A stretch of 64,000 bases of DNA. Origin: Pantoea dispersa (lineage in GTDB: Bacteria; Pseudomonadota; Gammaproteobacteria; Enterobacterales; Enterobacteriaceae). Under the pieces are notes generated by a model that did not search any database, was not told the DNA's origin, and saw only the letters and a list, made by a program, of their open reading frames with translations. Where the stretch lies: the NCBI RefSeq assembly GCF_014155765.1, contig NZ_SCKT01000002.1, positions 528,427 through 592,426 on the forward strand. The letters run 5' to 3'. Shown here piece after piece: positions 43,237 to 52,638 of this stretch. Each line of letters begins with the position of its first letter. Within the stretch, counting starts at the first letter, position 1. Position numbers and translations under genes: made by a program.

Positions 43237-43515
43237 ATGAGCGGTAAGCGTTATCCCGAAGAGTTTAAAATCGAAGCAGTCAAACAGGTTGTTGATCGCG
43301 GTCATTCTGTTTCCAGCGTTGCAACACGTCTCGATATCACCACCCACAGTCTTTACGCCTGGATAAAGAAGTACGGCCCGGACTCATCCACTAATAAAGA
43401 ACAGTCAGATGCTCAGGCCGAGATCCGCCGACTCCAGAAAGAGCTGAAGCGGGTTACCGACGAGAGAGACATACTAAAAAAAGCCGCGGCGTACTTCGCA
43501 AAACTGTCCGACTGA
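43237..43515 (+). CDS. IS3-family transposase OrfA
   Basis: This 92-residue protein has a helix-turn-helix (EEFKIEAVKQVVDRGHSVSS, then TRLDITTHSLYAWIKKYG) and a leucine-zipper-like tail (EIRRLQKELKRVTDERDILK). It binds the IS ends. AGAGG precedes the ATG at 43237. An A7 tract at 43476-43482 in the 3' part is the likely -1 slippage site that produces the OrfAB transposase. Confidence 0.93.
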   Translation: MSGKRYPEEFKIEAVKQVVDRGHSVSSVATRLDITTHSLYAWIKKYGPDSSTNKEQSDAQAEIRRLQKELKRVTDERDILKKAAAYFAKLSD

Positions 43516-44384
43516 GGTACGCCTTTATCCGCGACAACCGCCGTTGCTGGCCTGTTCGTTTGCTCTGTCGGGTTCTGGACGTCCATCCGAGTGGATTTTA
43601 TGTCTGGCTTCAGCAGCCACATTCACAGCGTCACCAGGCAGACCAGATGCTGACCGGGCAGATCAAACAGTTCTGGCTTGCGTCTGGCTGCGTCTATGGT
43701 TATCGCAAGATCCATCTGGACCTGCGGGATAGCGGGCAGCAGTGCGGAGTGAACCGGGTCTGGCGGCTGATGAAGCGTGCCGGTATAAAAGCTCAGGTTG
43801 GGTACCGTAGCCCACGGGCACGTAAAGGCGAAGCCAGCATCGTGGTACCGAACAGGCTCCAGCGGCAGTTCAATCCGGACTCACCAGATGAGCGTTGGGT
43901 GACGGACATAACCTACATCCGAACTCACGAAGGCTGGCTGTATCTGGCCGTGGTGGTTGACCTGTTCTCCCGGAAAGTTGTCGGCTGGTCAATGCAACCC
44001 CGCATGACAAAAGAGATTGTCCTGAACGCATTATTAATGGCGGTGTGGAGGCGTAATCCTCAAAAACAGGTACTGGTTCATTCTGATCAGGGCAGTCAAT
44101 ACACGAGCCATGAGTGGCAATCGTTCCTGAAATCACACGGTCTGGAAGGCAGCATGAGTCGTCGCGGTAACTGTCACGACAACGCGGTTGCGGAAAGCTT
44201 TTTCCAGCTACTGAAACGCGAACGGATTAAGAAAAAGATCTACGGAACACGGGAAGAAGCCCGCAGTGATATTTTTGATTACATCGAAATGTTTTATAAC
44301 AGTAAGCGTCGGCATGGCTCGAGCGATCAGATGCCACCAACTGAATACGAAAACAAATATTATCAACGGCTCGAAAGTGTCTAG
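43479..44384 (+). CDS. IS3-family transposase OrfB (made as OrfAB by -1 frameshift)
   Basis: The frame entered by slippage at the A7 tract continues to 44384. The rve/integrase core shows the DDE triad: D in WVTDITYI, D in VHSDQGSQYTS and E in NAVAESFFQLLKRE. The N-terminal HTH_21 part includes VYGYRKIHLDL. All three acidic residues are present, so the element could be active. A TTG at 43560 is the first start-like codon if OrfB is made alone. Confidence 0.92.
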   Translation, partial: KSRGVLRKTVRLRYAFIRDNRRCWPVRLLCRVLDVHPSGFYVWLQQPHSQRHQADQMLTGQIKQFWLASGCVYGYRKIHLDLRDSGQQCGVNRVWRLMKRAGIKAQVGYRSPRARKGEASIVVPNRLQRQFNPDSPDERWVTDITYIRTHEGWLYLAVVVDLFSRKVVGWSMQPRMTKEIVLNALLMAVWRRNPQKQVLVHSDQGSQYTSHEWQSFLKSHGLEGSMSRRGNCHDNAVAESFFQLLKRERIKKKIYGTREEARSDIFDYIEMFYNSKRRHGSSDQMPPTEYENKYYQRLESV

Positions 44385-44402
44385 ATTATCCGTGGCGATT
44401 CA

Positions 44403-44547
44403 GTCCTATTAGCTGTACAAAATTACAGTGTAGCGTACTCCTCCTAACTGAAGTAGGGAAAGCATTTACACATAGATCTTTTAATCCAATGTCATCCAAG
44501 TCATGAAAACCGGGTGGTAGTAGTGGGGGAAAACAGACTTTATCCAT
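44403..44547 (-). pseudogene. N-terminal fragment of an uncharacterised protein truncated by the IS
   Basis: From ATG 44547 the minus strand reads MDKVCFPPLLPPGFHDLDDI, then LKDLCVNAFPTSVRRSTLHC and NFVQLI, before entering the IS right end. The LPPGFH and SVRR pattern reminds me of the N-termini of DUF6932-type nucleotidyltransferase-like proteins, a weak resemblance. The remainder is not found left of the IS, consistent with a deletion. Confidence 0.4.
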
Positions 44548-44679
44548 CCATGCACCTTTTCTCATTACCTATGAGAGCATTAATGCTGTTTTTTCTTTAT
44601 AGGTAGAATCTGACTATTCGATTAAGAACAATCCTAACCTAGCTTTGATGCTCCGCCCATCCTGACAAATGATCAGTGC

Positions 44680-44871
44680 TTATCTATAAGGAGCGTTCGG
44701 CCACTTCTTGTAAGCGAAGACGAAAAGCATGAAAAAGTGAAGACCGGGACACGAGAGTAATAAGGCCATCTTCCATCCGAAACCAGCTTTCTGAGCCATG
44801 CGGAAGCATGGGATAAACATTAAAAACCAGATGATTGACGACAGGACTGCGAGAGGGTTTGGTTGTTCCAT
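44680..44871 (-). CDS. Small membrane protein, hypothetical
   Basis: This 63-residue protein has two predicted transmembrane segments (about 8-24 and 35-53: AVLSSIIWFLMFIPCF and MALLLSCPGLHFFMLFVFAY). AAGGAG lies about a dozen bases before the ATG. An overlapping 75-codon frame in another register lacks these traits and is rejected. I do not recognise the family. Confidence 0.55.
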   Translation of the reverse strand: MEQPNPLAVLSSIIWFLMFIPCFRMAQKAGFGWKMALLLSCPGLHFFMLFVFAYKKWPNAPYR

Positions 44872-44945
44872 TAAGCGTTCTCCTTGAGTTGCATGCCTTC
44901 AGTATCGGCACTTAACCTTAATTATTCAGTGTGAATGAGCACTGT

Positions 44946-45206
44946 TTATGGCTTCTTTAGCAAATCAATCTGCAGAAGTAGGCGCTTATGTGTCTCGATC
45001 GCATCCCATATCTGGTCTTGAGTGTCACCGTCCCATTCGGGGCAAGCTGCTAGTTCAGAGCGAAATAGCTTCAGCCTGATATGGATAGCCGCCACTTCAT
45101 CTCGATTGCATTTTGTCGCGATAAAGTTGAGTTGAGTGTCAGTTGTTCGCTCATAAAGCGACTGAACATCTCGGGATTTTTCGAATAACCGGGAGAGCTT
45201 ATCCAT
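44946..45206 (-). CDS. Hypothetical 86-residue helical protein
   Basis: It starts MDKLSRLFEKSRDVQSLYER and ends LLLQIDLLKKP. It is charged and probably all-helical with no signal peptide. AGGAG precedes the ATG by ten or so bases. It lies between a small membrane protein and a terminator, and may be cargo of a plasmid or phage. Function unknown. Confidence 0.55.
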   Translation of the reverse strand: MDKLSRLFEKSRDVQSLYERTTDTQLNFIATKCNRDEVAAIHIRLKLFRSELAACPEWDGDTQDQIWDAIETHKRLLLQIDLLKKP

Positions 45207-45299
45207 AGCCTGAGGCTCCTATAATTGGGTCCAGGCCAATTATCGACAGTTAAACGTTAAAGTTCAGTATCCCTTTTGTATGTTGAGCTCCGCAAACAG

Positions 45300-45319
45300 A
45301 CCCGCTCCGGCGGGTTTTT
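45300..45319 (+). terminator. Rho-independent terminator
   Basis: CCCGC (45301-45305), loop TCCG, GCGGG (45310-45314), then TTTTT. It points rightward, but no supported plus-strand gene ends before it, so it is probably left from an earlier arrangement. The complement lacks a matching T-run on the other side. Confidence 0.65.
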
Positions 45320-45356
45320 CATGCCCGTAAATTGAGGTTCCTATGGATGTTCAGGC

Positions 45357-45494
45357 TTACCGCGTAGCGGCGCCGGACTGAATCAGTTCATCCGTCGCGC
45401 GGCGCATAATTTCCGCCACCGGTTGAGGGATATTAAAGGGGGGCTTACCTGCTTCAAAATCCGCCTTAAAAGCGTCAAGCTTTGCCTGCAGCAT
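45357..45494 (-). pseudogene. Peroxiredoxin-like (AhpC/TSA) N-terminal fragment
   Basis: The 45-codon frame MLQAKLDAFKADFEAGKPPF continues VAEIMRRATDELIQSGAATR-stop. This matches the first fifth of a peroxiredoxin-like protein family of about 200 residues. The thioredoxin-fold part with the catalytic cysteine is missing, so the gene is a relic cut at its 3' side. Confidence 0.6.
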
Positions 45495-45562
45495 AATGAT
45501 GTTTTCTCTGAAAAGTTATTTAGGGTGATCTCTTAATTTCCGGGCGGCTTTACAACAGTCAC

Positions 45563-46195
45563 TTACCGGGGGACAAGCGCGTTAATGCGTTCTGTGGCGC
45601 GCTGTACGGCGGGCCGGTTAATCATTTCATCAAACCAGCGAGCCACATTTGGTGTGTTTTCAAAACTCACCCCGGCAAACTCCCGACGCCACAGCCAGCC
45701 GAAGTGCGCAATATCAGCAATGCTGTATTCCTTTCCGGCAACAAACTGGCGGTCAGCCAGAAGGGTATCCAGCACCTTAAGGGTGCGGTCTGCTTCAGTA
45801 GTGAAACGCTGAATTGCCAGCGGCTGTGGTTCGGATGCCTGACGCTGGAAAAAACCTGCCTGACCGAAAGCCGGTCCCAGTCCTGAAGCATGAAAGAACA
45901 GCTGCTCAAATACCCGTGACCTGGCCGGGCTTGAAGCCGGTAAAAGCTTCCCCGTTTTTTCAGCAAGATAGATAAGGATGGCGGCCGACTCCGTCAGTAC
46001 CAGCGGCTCAGATAAGGCATCAGTATCAACAAGCACAGGGACTTTGCCGTTGGGGTTTAAGGCCAGAAATTCAGCTGACTTCTGTTCCCCTTTACGGACG
46101 TTCACCGGGTGTAAAACATATTCAAAACCGAGTTCTTCGAGCGCGACAGGCACCTTGATGCTGTTAGGCGTGGCGAAAGCATGAATATCAATCAT
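45563..46195 (-). CDS. Glutathione S-transferase (YfcG-like)
   Basis: The protein has 210 residues. The thioredoxin-like N-terminal domain carries the family Thr/Asn catalytic region (FATPNSIKVPVALEELG) and glutathione-binding motifs NPNGKVPVLVD and LTESAAILIYLAEK. The C-terminal domain is helical with SIADIAHFGW. It resembles the Nu-class enzymes such as YfcG, which act as disulfide-bond reductases or peroxidases. The ATG at 46195 sits eight bases after AGGA; earlier ATGs are less well placed. It is divergent from a LysR gene. Confidence 0.9.
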   Translation of the reverse strand: MIDIHAFATPNSIKVPVALEELGFEYVLHPVNVRKGEQKSAEFLALNPNGKVPVLVDTDALSEPLVLTESAAILIYLAEKTGKLLPASSPARSRVFEQLFFHASGLGPAFGQAGFFQRQASEPQPLAIQRFTTEADRTLKVLDTLLADRQFVAGKEYSIADIAHFGWLWRREFAGVSFENTPNVARWFDEMINRPAVQRATERINALVPR

Positions 46196-46317
46196 GATCA
46201 TTTCCTGCTGAGAGTTTTGCCGGGCCAGCCCCGGCAAGCTGGAAATGATAATGGCTGGCATGAGACAGGAATGGTAGATATGCTCAACGGATAACATCTA
46301 TTCTTCAGAGGAATAAA

Positions 46318-47205
46318 ATGGATCGCTTTCAGGCAATGGCCACTTTCATTCGTGTTGTGGATACAGGCTCCTTCTCTGCAGCTGCCAGACAGCTAAACGT
46401 GGGCCAGCCTGCGGTCTCCAAAATTGTTGCTCAGCTGGAGTCGCGATTACAGACCCGTTTGCTGACCCGATCGACCCACGGCCTGACGCCCACCGAGGCC
46501 GGGCAGCGCTATTATGAGCGTGCGCGTGCCGCCCTGCAGGAAGCCGAAGAGGCTGAACTGGCCGCCCGGGGAGCAGGAAAAGGCCTGTCCGGAAAGCTGC
46601 GGATTTCAGCCGCAACCACTTTTGCACGGCTGCATATCATTCCCCGCCTTCCGGCGTTCCTTGATGAGCATCCGGAACTGGATGTGGACGTGATCCTGGA
46701 TGACAGAGTGATCGACCTGATTGCTGAAGGTATTGATATCTCACTGCGCATGGGAAATCTGCCCGACTCAGGTGTCGTCGCCAGAAAGCTGGCAACAGGA
46801 CCCCGCTCAGTGATTGCCACGCCGGAATATCTCTCAGAAAGGGGGGAGCCGAAAACGCCAGCTGAACTCGCAGAACATCAGGCAATTCTCTATAACTCAC
46901 AGCCCAGCCTCTGGTCATTTACCCGGCAGGGTGCCGTTGTGTCCACCGCCGTGAGCGGTCGCATCCGCGTCAGCGCCGCTGAAGGACAGCGAGCTGCCGT
47001 GCTGAGCCATATGGGGTTGTGTATTGCCTCCGACTGGATGTTTGCCGAGGAATTAAGAAACGGAACCGTTCAGAAGGTGCTGACGTCATGGCAACTGCCT
47101 TCCATCGACCTGTGGGCCGTATTCCCAAACGGACGACTAGCGAGTGCCAAAGCCCGGCAGTTTGCTGGTTTTGTTGAAACCATCATGGGGGAGAGTAGAA
47201 CATGA
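46318..47205 (+). CDS. LysR-type regulator, divergent from the GST gene
   Basis: This 295-residue protein has an HTH at residues 1-60 (MATFIRVVDTGSFSAAARQL, VGQPAVSKIVAQLESRLQTR) and a C-terminal effector domain. It belongs to the large group starting MDRFQAM. Its likely target is the divergent GST gene and possibly the downstream crotonase/OYE genes. The sensed signal is unknown. Confidence 0.9.
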   Translation: MDRFQAMATFIRVVDTGSFSAAARQLNVGQPAVSKIVAQLESRLQTRLLTRSTHGLTPTEAGQRYYERARAALQEAEEAELAARGAGKGLSGKLRISAATTFARLHIIPRLPAFLDEHPELDVDVILDDRVIDLIAEGIDISLRMGNLPDSGVVARKLATGPRSVIATPEYLSERGEPKTPAELAEHQAILYNSQPSLWSFTRQGAVVSTAVSGRIRVSAAEGQRAAVLSHMGLCIASDWMFAEELRNGTVQKVLTSWQLPSIDLWAVFPNGRLASAKARQFAGFVETIMGESRT

Positions 47206-47321
47206 TATTCCATTCAGGAATAGTTGTTATCTGATTTCCAGGTGATCCCAATGTAACTGGAATGGAATAGTGTTGTTTCATGTCCAGCCACTCCGGTCTG
47301 GTAACAACAAGGATCGCCACT

Positions 47322-48089
47322 ATGTCTACGTTTGAAACTTATCGTTATGCCTTTCCTAATGCCCGCCTGACCCGTAAACCCAATGGCGTACTGGAGGTTA
47401 AATTCCATACTGCCGGTGAAAAACTGGTTTTCAATGGCCATACCCACGAGCAGTTCGTCGAGCTCTTCCATGCCATCGGCGAAGACCGTGAAAACCGCGC
47501 AGTGATCCTGACCGGTTCGGGTGATGCCTTTATGGACGCGATCAGTCCGGAAGGATTTGATTTCTTCACCCCGGCAGGTTTCGACAAAATTCTGCGCGAA
47601 GGCAGAAAGGTGCTGAACAACATTCTGGATATCGAAGTTCCGATGATTACCGCGCTAAACGGCCCGGTGCTGCTTCACAGTGAATATGCCCTGCTGACCG
47701 ATACCATTCTGGCCACCCCGGAAACCGTTTTTCAGGATAAACCGCATTTCGAATTCGGGATCGTCCCCGGTGACGGCGTGCACATTCTGTGGCCAGAAGT
47801 TATTGGATCGCTCCGGGGCCGCCACTTTTTGCTGACCCGTCAGGTGCTTGATGCGGAAACGGCGAAAGACTGGGGCGTAGTAAACGAAATTGTGCCCGCT
47901 GATAAGCTTCTGGCCCGCGCTCACGAAATTGCCGACGGGATTGCTGCACTTCCGCCACTGACCTCGCACTACACCCGGATTGCACTGACTCAGCGTCTTA
48001 AGCGTCTGGTAGATGAGGGGCTGGGTTATGGCCTGGCGCTGGAAGGTATCAGTGCCGCGCAGGTTGCCCACACACTGGCCCGGCAGTAA
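47322..48089 (+). CDS. Crotonase-family hydrolase, 6-oxocamphor-hydrolase-like
   Basis: This 255-residue protein has the crotonase fold. The segment DKPHFEFGIVPGDGVHILWP closely resembles the active-site region of Rhodococcus 6-oxocamphor hydrolase, a retro-Claisen enzyme that splits cyclic beta-diketones using His/Asp residues instead of CoA chemistry. Oxyanion-hole segments are present (ILTGSGDAFMDAISPEG and LNGPVLLHSEYALL). The ATG at 47322 follows AAGGAT. The OYE gene downstream (ene-reductase) suggests a pathway for a cyclic enone or diketone. Confidence 0.75.
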   Translation: MSTFETYRYAFPNARLTRKPNGVLEVKFHTAGEKLVFNGHTHEQFVELFHAIGEDRENRAVILTGSGDAFMDAISPEGFDFFTPAGFDKILREGRKVLNNILDIEVPMITALNGPVLLHSEYALLTDTILATPETVFQDKPHFEFGIVPGDGVHILWPEVIGSLRGRHFLLTRQVLDAETAKDWGVVNEIVPADKLLARAHEIADGIAALPPLTSHYTRIALTQRLKRLVDEGLGYGLALEGISAAQVAHTLARQ

Positions 48090-48185
48090 GCCTGTCGGAT
48101 ATTGACTCAGATTATTTGGCATTACTGAATTCATTTGATATTGCGCCAGGGCCCATGTGCTCTGGCTCAACGTGAGGTAGATTTA

Positions 48186-49323
48186 ATGAACCCTTTATTC
48201 TCACCTGTGACTGCAGGAAAACTGCATTTGAACCATCGCGTCGTTATGGCGCCCACCACGCGCATGAGGACCGAACCGGGCGGTGTTCCCGGCAAGTTGA
48301 TGAAAGAATATTACCGCCAGCGAGCGAGTCTCGGAGGGCTCCTTATCGCTGAGGCCACGGCGGTTTCGCCCTATGCGAATGCCTATGAAGATGCACCGGG
48401 AATCTTTACTGACGAGCAACAGGCGGGATGGCAGCGCCTGGTTGAAGCCGTGCATGCCAGAGGCGCTCAGATTGTACTGCAGTTGTGGCACCCGGGTCGT
48501 CAGTCCCTGCCTGAACTGTCAGCGGGACGTCAGCCCGTCGCGCCTTCAGCGCTCATCGCCAGAGATACTTATGGCGTGGTGAAAAATGAACGGGGATCCT
48601 ATGAGGGCAAGCTTTTTCCTGTTCCTCGCGCTCTGGAACTGGATGAAATTCATGAGCTCATGGAGGAGTTACGGCAGGCAGCCATTCGGGCCAGAACTGC
48701 AGGATTTGATGGCGTTGAGCTCCATGCCGCCAACGGTTACTTACCTGAACAGTTTCTGCTGGATGGCAGCAATCAGCGCACTGACAGTTGTGGCGGCTCC
48801 CTTGAAAACCGTGCGCGCTTTCTGCTTGAGTCCGTTAGCGTACTGACTGATGTCTGGGGGCCGGGGCGCGTTGCTGTGCGCATTTCTCCCAGCGGGATAT
48901 ACGGTGATATGCATGACAGCGATCCGATAGCCACTTTCCGTTATCTGGTCGGGCAGCTGAACCTGTTTGACCTGGCCTATCTGCATGTTATCGAACCCCG
49001 CATCGTGGGGCCGGAAGACAGGGAGGCGGGCTATTATGCGGAGCCGGTAGCCAGCCGCGATTTGCGCGCTTTTTATCAGGGGAAAAATTATTGCGGCGGG
49101 CGGCTTTAAACCAGAGGATGCCGGGAATACGCTGCAAAAAGGTGAGGCCGACTTGATTGCTTTTGGTCGTCTCTTTACCTCCAATCCGGACCTGCCAGAG
49201 CGTATAAGAAACGCTTTTCCTCTCGCTGCGTACAACCGTGACGCTTTCTTTGGCGGAGGTGAGCGGGGCTACAGTGATTTTCCTGCTCATTCACTGCTAA
49301 CACCAAAAGAACGCCCGGTCTGA
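48186..49323 (+). pseudogene. Old Yellow Enzyme (NemA-like) flavin reductase, frameshifted
   Basis: The first 307 codons match NemA-type FMN ene-reductases (VVMAPTTRMRTEPGG, LQLWHPGR, GFDGVELHAANGYLPEQFL, NQRTDSCGGSLENR). At 49083-49087 a run of five A residues breaks the frame and gives a stop at 49109. Dropping one A restores GKIIAAGGFKPEDAG, then ADLIAFGRLFTSNPDLPERI, to a stop at 49323, the expected full length of about 378 residues. The lost part carries the FMN phosphate-binding loop, so the truncated product should be inactive. A sequencing error in the homopolymer is possible. Confidence 0.85.
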
Positions 49324-49559
49324 GTATACAACCATCAAAAGTTAACTGAGATTCGGTATTCCCATGGAATGCCGGATTTCAGATGAATGATCTTCAATCA
49401 AATATGAGTTTTTCAGACTCTGCAGCACTCCGCTTTCCGCTCATTGCGGAAATCAGAACGTCTTTCACCAGGGGGGCAACAAATGAAGCCATCAGGTTCT
49501 GCAGCTCAGAAACTATGTGAGAGGAGTGAAATCATGTTTCCAGTCGGTATTGCTGGGAT

Positions 49560-50095
49560 GTGCTGCTGGCTGACGCTATGCGGGGGGAAAACCGGCTCGA
49601 AAAATATCAGTCTACTGACACGCCTGCAGACGTCATCAGTTCATGCATCAGAATGGCGCAGCTGCTCCATGAAAAATTAAGAAAGATTGAACGGCAGGTT
49701 AAAGCGGACATTCAGGCGAGCCCAGTCCAGAAACGAGATTGTGCGCTGCTGACCTCGATTAAATCTGTCGGGCCCCACTGGGATGCACATGCTGGTTGTG
49801 CTGCGCAGCCATAACGTTGAATCAGCAGATCAGGCTGCGGCTTTGCGGGCGTGGTGCCTCTTGAAAAACGTTCGGGGACGGCCACGCATATCTTAAATCG
49901 GCCGCATCAGCTCAGAGCAAAGCTCTGCATGTCTGCCCTGTGCGGAAAATTAACAATAAACGGATGCGTAATATCTACAAGGAAATGTGTCTCAGAGGCA
50001 AACCTGAAATGGTAACCATCGGCGCACTGATGCAAAAACGGGTTCACCGGTGTTATGGCGTACTGAAAACAGCAACAGTTTTTGTGATCTGGAAT
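49560..50095 (+). mobile_element. IS110-family transposase remnant
   Basis: Two broken pieces are seen. One is RLEKYQSTDTPADVISSCIR followed by LLTSIKSVGPH, the middle region with the LLxSIPGVGP motif. A second frame has CLRGKPEMVTIGALMQKRVH and CYGVLKTATVF, matching the C-terminal GKxKMxxIGAxMRKLxHxxYGVLK of IS110/IS1111 transposases. Frameshifts and deletions separate them, and the N-terminal catalytic part is missing. Confidence 0.65.
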
Positions 50096-50272
50096 CAAGA
50101 GTTGCATTTAACGACTGATTTATATGAATCTTATTTTTACAGCCTGCCCAGGGATGCAGGTTTTGTCTTCATCATAAACAGGCTCTGCGCAGGATATTTT
50201 TGGTTTCCTGGCAAAGCCTTATGAGGCACAGGATGGACTCAAAAGAATCTGTCTTTATTCCAGTAAAGGATC

Positions 50273-50563
50273 TCAGTCGGTTTCGACAATGAACATCCGT
50301 GCTTCCTGAGCTTCCCGGCGTTCGGCCTTGATGGGGGCGTATTTTTCAGAGTTGTAGAAGGCTAACGCCTGGTTAAGGGTTGGAAACTCAAATACGCCAG
50401 CTAATGGCAGAGGCACCTCATCGCCTTCAAGAACCTCCGAGACGGTGCCAAAATGCAGAATTCGCCCGCCGGCTTCTTTCAGAGCTGCCTGAAACCGGGG
50501 TGCGAGTTTAGACTGCCTGTCAGGGTCGATAACACGCAGATTGATATGCACGTATGCTGGCAT
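50273..50563 (-). CDS. DUF1330 family protein
   Basis: This 96-residue protein begins MPAYVHINLRVIDPDRQSKL and ends MFIVETD. DUF1330 proteins are dimeric alpha+beta barrels of the ferredoxin-like type without an assigned reaction. The conserved pattern F-P-x-x-x-x-A-x-x-x-Y-x-S is seen in FEFPTLNQALAFYNSEKY. It is divergent from a MarR gene 70 bases away, which probably regulates it. Confidence 0.85.
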   Translation of the reverse strand: MPAYVHINLRVIDPDRQSKLAPRFQAALKEAGGRILHFGTVSEVLEGDEVPLPLAGVFEFPTLNQALAFYNSEKYAPIKAERREAQEARMFIVETD

Positions 50564-50633
50564 GATGCTTCTCCAGTTGTTAAATAATGCATATACAGTA
50601 TTATTCGTTGAACGGGATTTCAAGAGGTACCTC

Positions 50634-51137
50634 ATGAGCGGTTTTGATCCAAAATATTTCAGGGATGTAGCAGCAGAATGTCCGGGATTTCAGGCTCGTG
50701 CCACGGCGCGCGCAGTCACGCGCTACTACAATGTCTGTTTCAAATCGCTCGGTCTCACCGCCGAGCAATTCAGCCTGCTGGTTGGAATTGGCGCTTTCGA
50801 GGGCGCCACAATAGTTGATCTTGCGGTCAGCGCGGGTGTTGATGCGACAACTCTGAGCCGAAATGTTCAGAACCTGGAATTGAGAGGTTTAGTCCGTTCC
50901 GAAGGTGGACGCGGCCGCGCAGGAAAGCGGCTAAATCTGACGGATTCCGGATACCAGCTCATGGCAGATGCCTTGCCTGTATGGAAATCAGCTAAAGATA
51001 AGTTGTCCATCAAGATGGGTGATGACCGACTCCGGTCAGCAACACGGGCAATGGAGGAGTTAGCCAGGGCAATAAATATCGACCAGAGCCCTGAAGCCGA
51101 TCGCAACTCCCACAATAAAAATACGGTAGCTGAATGA
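50634..51137 (+). CDS. MarR-family regulator
   Basis: This 167-residue protein has a winged-helix core (LTAEQFSLLVGIGAFEGATI, VSAGVDATTLSRNVQNLELR) with a wing GGRGRAGKRLNL. AGAGG lies before the ATG at 50634; the longer frame back to 50541 runs through the divergent gene's start. MarR proteins repress divergent genes until a phenolic or oxidant ligand binds. The likely target is the DUF1330 gene. Confidence 0.88.
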   Translation: MSGFDPKYFRDVAAECPGFQARATARAVTRYYNVCFKSLGLTAEQFSLLVGIGAFEGATIVDLAVSAGVDATTLSRNVQNLELRGLVRSEGGRGRAGKRLNLTDSGYQLMADALPVWKSAKDKLSIKMGDDRLRSATRAMEELARAINIDQSPEADRNSHNKNTVAE

Positions 51138-51631
51138 CAATCTCCCCGTATCATCACTCCTGATTGAGCCTCTTGAAAAATAGGTTTCCTCCATATGAAC
51201 GATCTTTTACCTTATTTTTAAGGCATGCAGAGCGTTCAGGTGTGAAGCTGGACGGCGCCGTACGCCCGGCGTAGCCGGTTACAGCCATATAAATCGTGCC
51301 ATATCCTACCTTTTCTCTGTTTATGCCCAGAAAGTGCGGGAATGCTCATATCCGCGTCAGCACTGGGTTAAGTAAGTATTCTCAAAAAAACAGGTGTGGA
51401 GTATGGGGCTTATAAATACGGTACGAGTGAAGGGTTACATGCTTTCACATACTGACCATTGGGATGTTGGTACTTTGTAAAAATGCATGCTGAATCTCCG
51501 TTTTGTGCCAGAAGCGGACCATCATTAGTTAATCCCGTTATAAGAAATGATGCAGGCAACTGTTTTTTTTATCAACTTATAAGGGGTTCCGGTTATGAAA
51601 CCCCTTAGGTTGACTAATCACAATTTGCAGC
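51138..51631. other. Gene-free interval of about 490 bases
   Basis: No supported gene on either strand. It contains GTGCCAGAAGCGGA at 51505-51518, which recurs at 53721-53734 on the other side of the EamA-LysR pair, and an AT-rich stretch before the transporter's stop. Confidence 0.5.
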
Positions 51632-52519
51632 TTATTGATTTTTTTCCGGACTCACAACCATCCAGACAGCTATCCCTATAGTTATCGCACCGATAATGAA
51701 ACCATTGTTAATGGTTTCGTTCAGTACCAGGTATCCCCACAGTACGCCAAGCGGAGGAATTAAGAATGTCACGGTTAAGGAGCGTAACGGTCCGATATCG
51801 GCAATCAGTCGAAAATATAATATGTACGCTAACGCAGTACAGATCACCCCCACAGCAATGACACTAATCCATGGCTCTTGCTGTAGCCAGTTAACGGCAG
51901 GCCCAACGCTGGTACTCCATATGAAAAAGGGCAGTAAAAAAATAGATGCTCCCATTTGACTGCCGAAAGCAACGATTTTAGGATCGAGTCCACCTTTGTC
52001 TGTAATCCAGCTACGTGTCAAAAAACTGGAAACCCCATAGCAACTGGTAGCGATGAGGCAGGCAATAACACCGATAATTTGTTTATCCGATGACTGTGCT
52101 TCACCGATGGTGGTTATCACTATGATGCCGACAAGTCCCAGGAACATGCCTGCCCATTTTCTAAATGTTAATTTCTCGGAAAAACATGAAAACCCGATGA
52201 GCGCTCCCATCAAAGGGGTTGTTGCATTCATAATAGCGGAATACCCGGCAGGCAACCACCTGGCCGCAAGGCAATACATGAGAAAAGGCAATCCAGAGTT
52301 TATCACGCCAAGTATGACTGAAGGCTTGAACTTATCTTTAAAATCAAAAGAAGATTTAAACATAAACAAAATAATAGCGAGGCCCGTGAAACCTAAAAAC
52401 ACTCGCAAAAAAGCAGTATTAATGGCACCGAACTGTGGCACGGCTATGCGCATAAAAAGAAAGCTCGCCCCCCAGATAGCGGCAAGCAGCAATAACCGAA
52501 AATAGTCAGCAATACGCAT
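51632..52519 (-). CDS. DMT-superfamily EamA transporter
   Basis: This 295-residue membrane protein has ten predicted helices as two EamA repeats (first ending near residue 140, second from about 150 to 290). It starts MRIADYFRLLLLAAIWGASF, the usual EamA opening. These carriers export metabolites or amino acids; the substrate is unknown. A divergent GcvA-type LysR gene 119 bases away probably controls it. Confidence 0.88.
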   Translation of the reverse strand: MRIADYFRLLLLAAIWGASFLFMRIAVPQFGAINTAFLRVFLGFTGLAIILFMFKSSFDFKDKFKPSVILGVINSGLPFLMYCLAARWLPAGYSAIMNATTPLMGALIGFSCFSEKLTFRKWAGMFLGLVGIIVITTIGEAQSSDKQIIGVIACLIATSCYGVSSFLTRSWITDKGGLDPKIVAFGSQMGASIFLLPFFIWSTSVGPAVNWLQQEPWISVIAVGVICTALAYILYFRLIADIGPLRSLTVTFLIPPLGVLWGYLVLNETINNGFIIGAITIGIAVWMVVSPEKNQ

Positions 52520-52638
52520 AACAGTTCCTTTTTATTTAAATGGAAGTAACAGCGAAACTGTGAAACATGTCAGACGTGCTGACAAACAAGATTTTTGTTT
52601 ATACTTAAGATTTCCTAACTCATGGAACTGTGTATCCG

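Larger units (their letters stand above)
43174..44402 (+). mobile_element. IS3-family insertion sequence, complete
   Basis: This 1229-bp element has terminal inverted repeats beginning TGAATCGCCACGG (left 43174-43186; right complement at 44390-44402), with further matches inside (AGACAC). It holds orfA and orfB in the typical -1 frameshift arrangement. The flanking three bases differ (AAT left, GTC right), so no target duplication is visible. This suggests recombination between copies or deletion after insertion. The right end interrupts a gene fragment at 44403. Confidence 0.92.
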
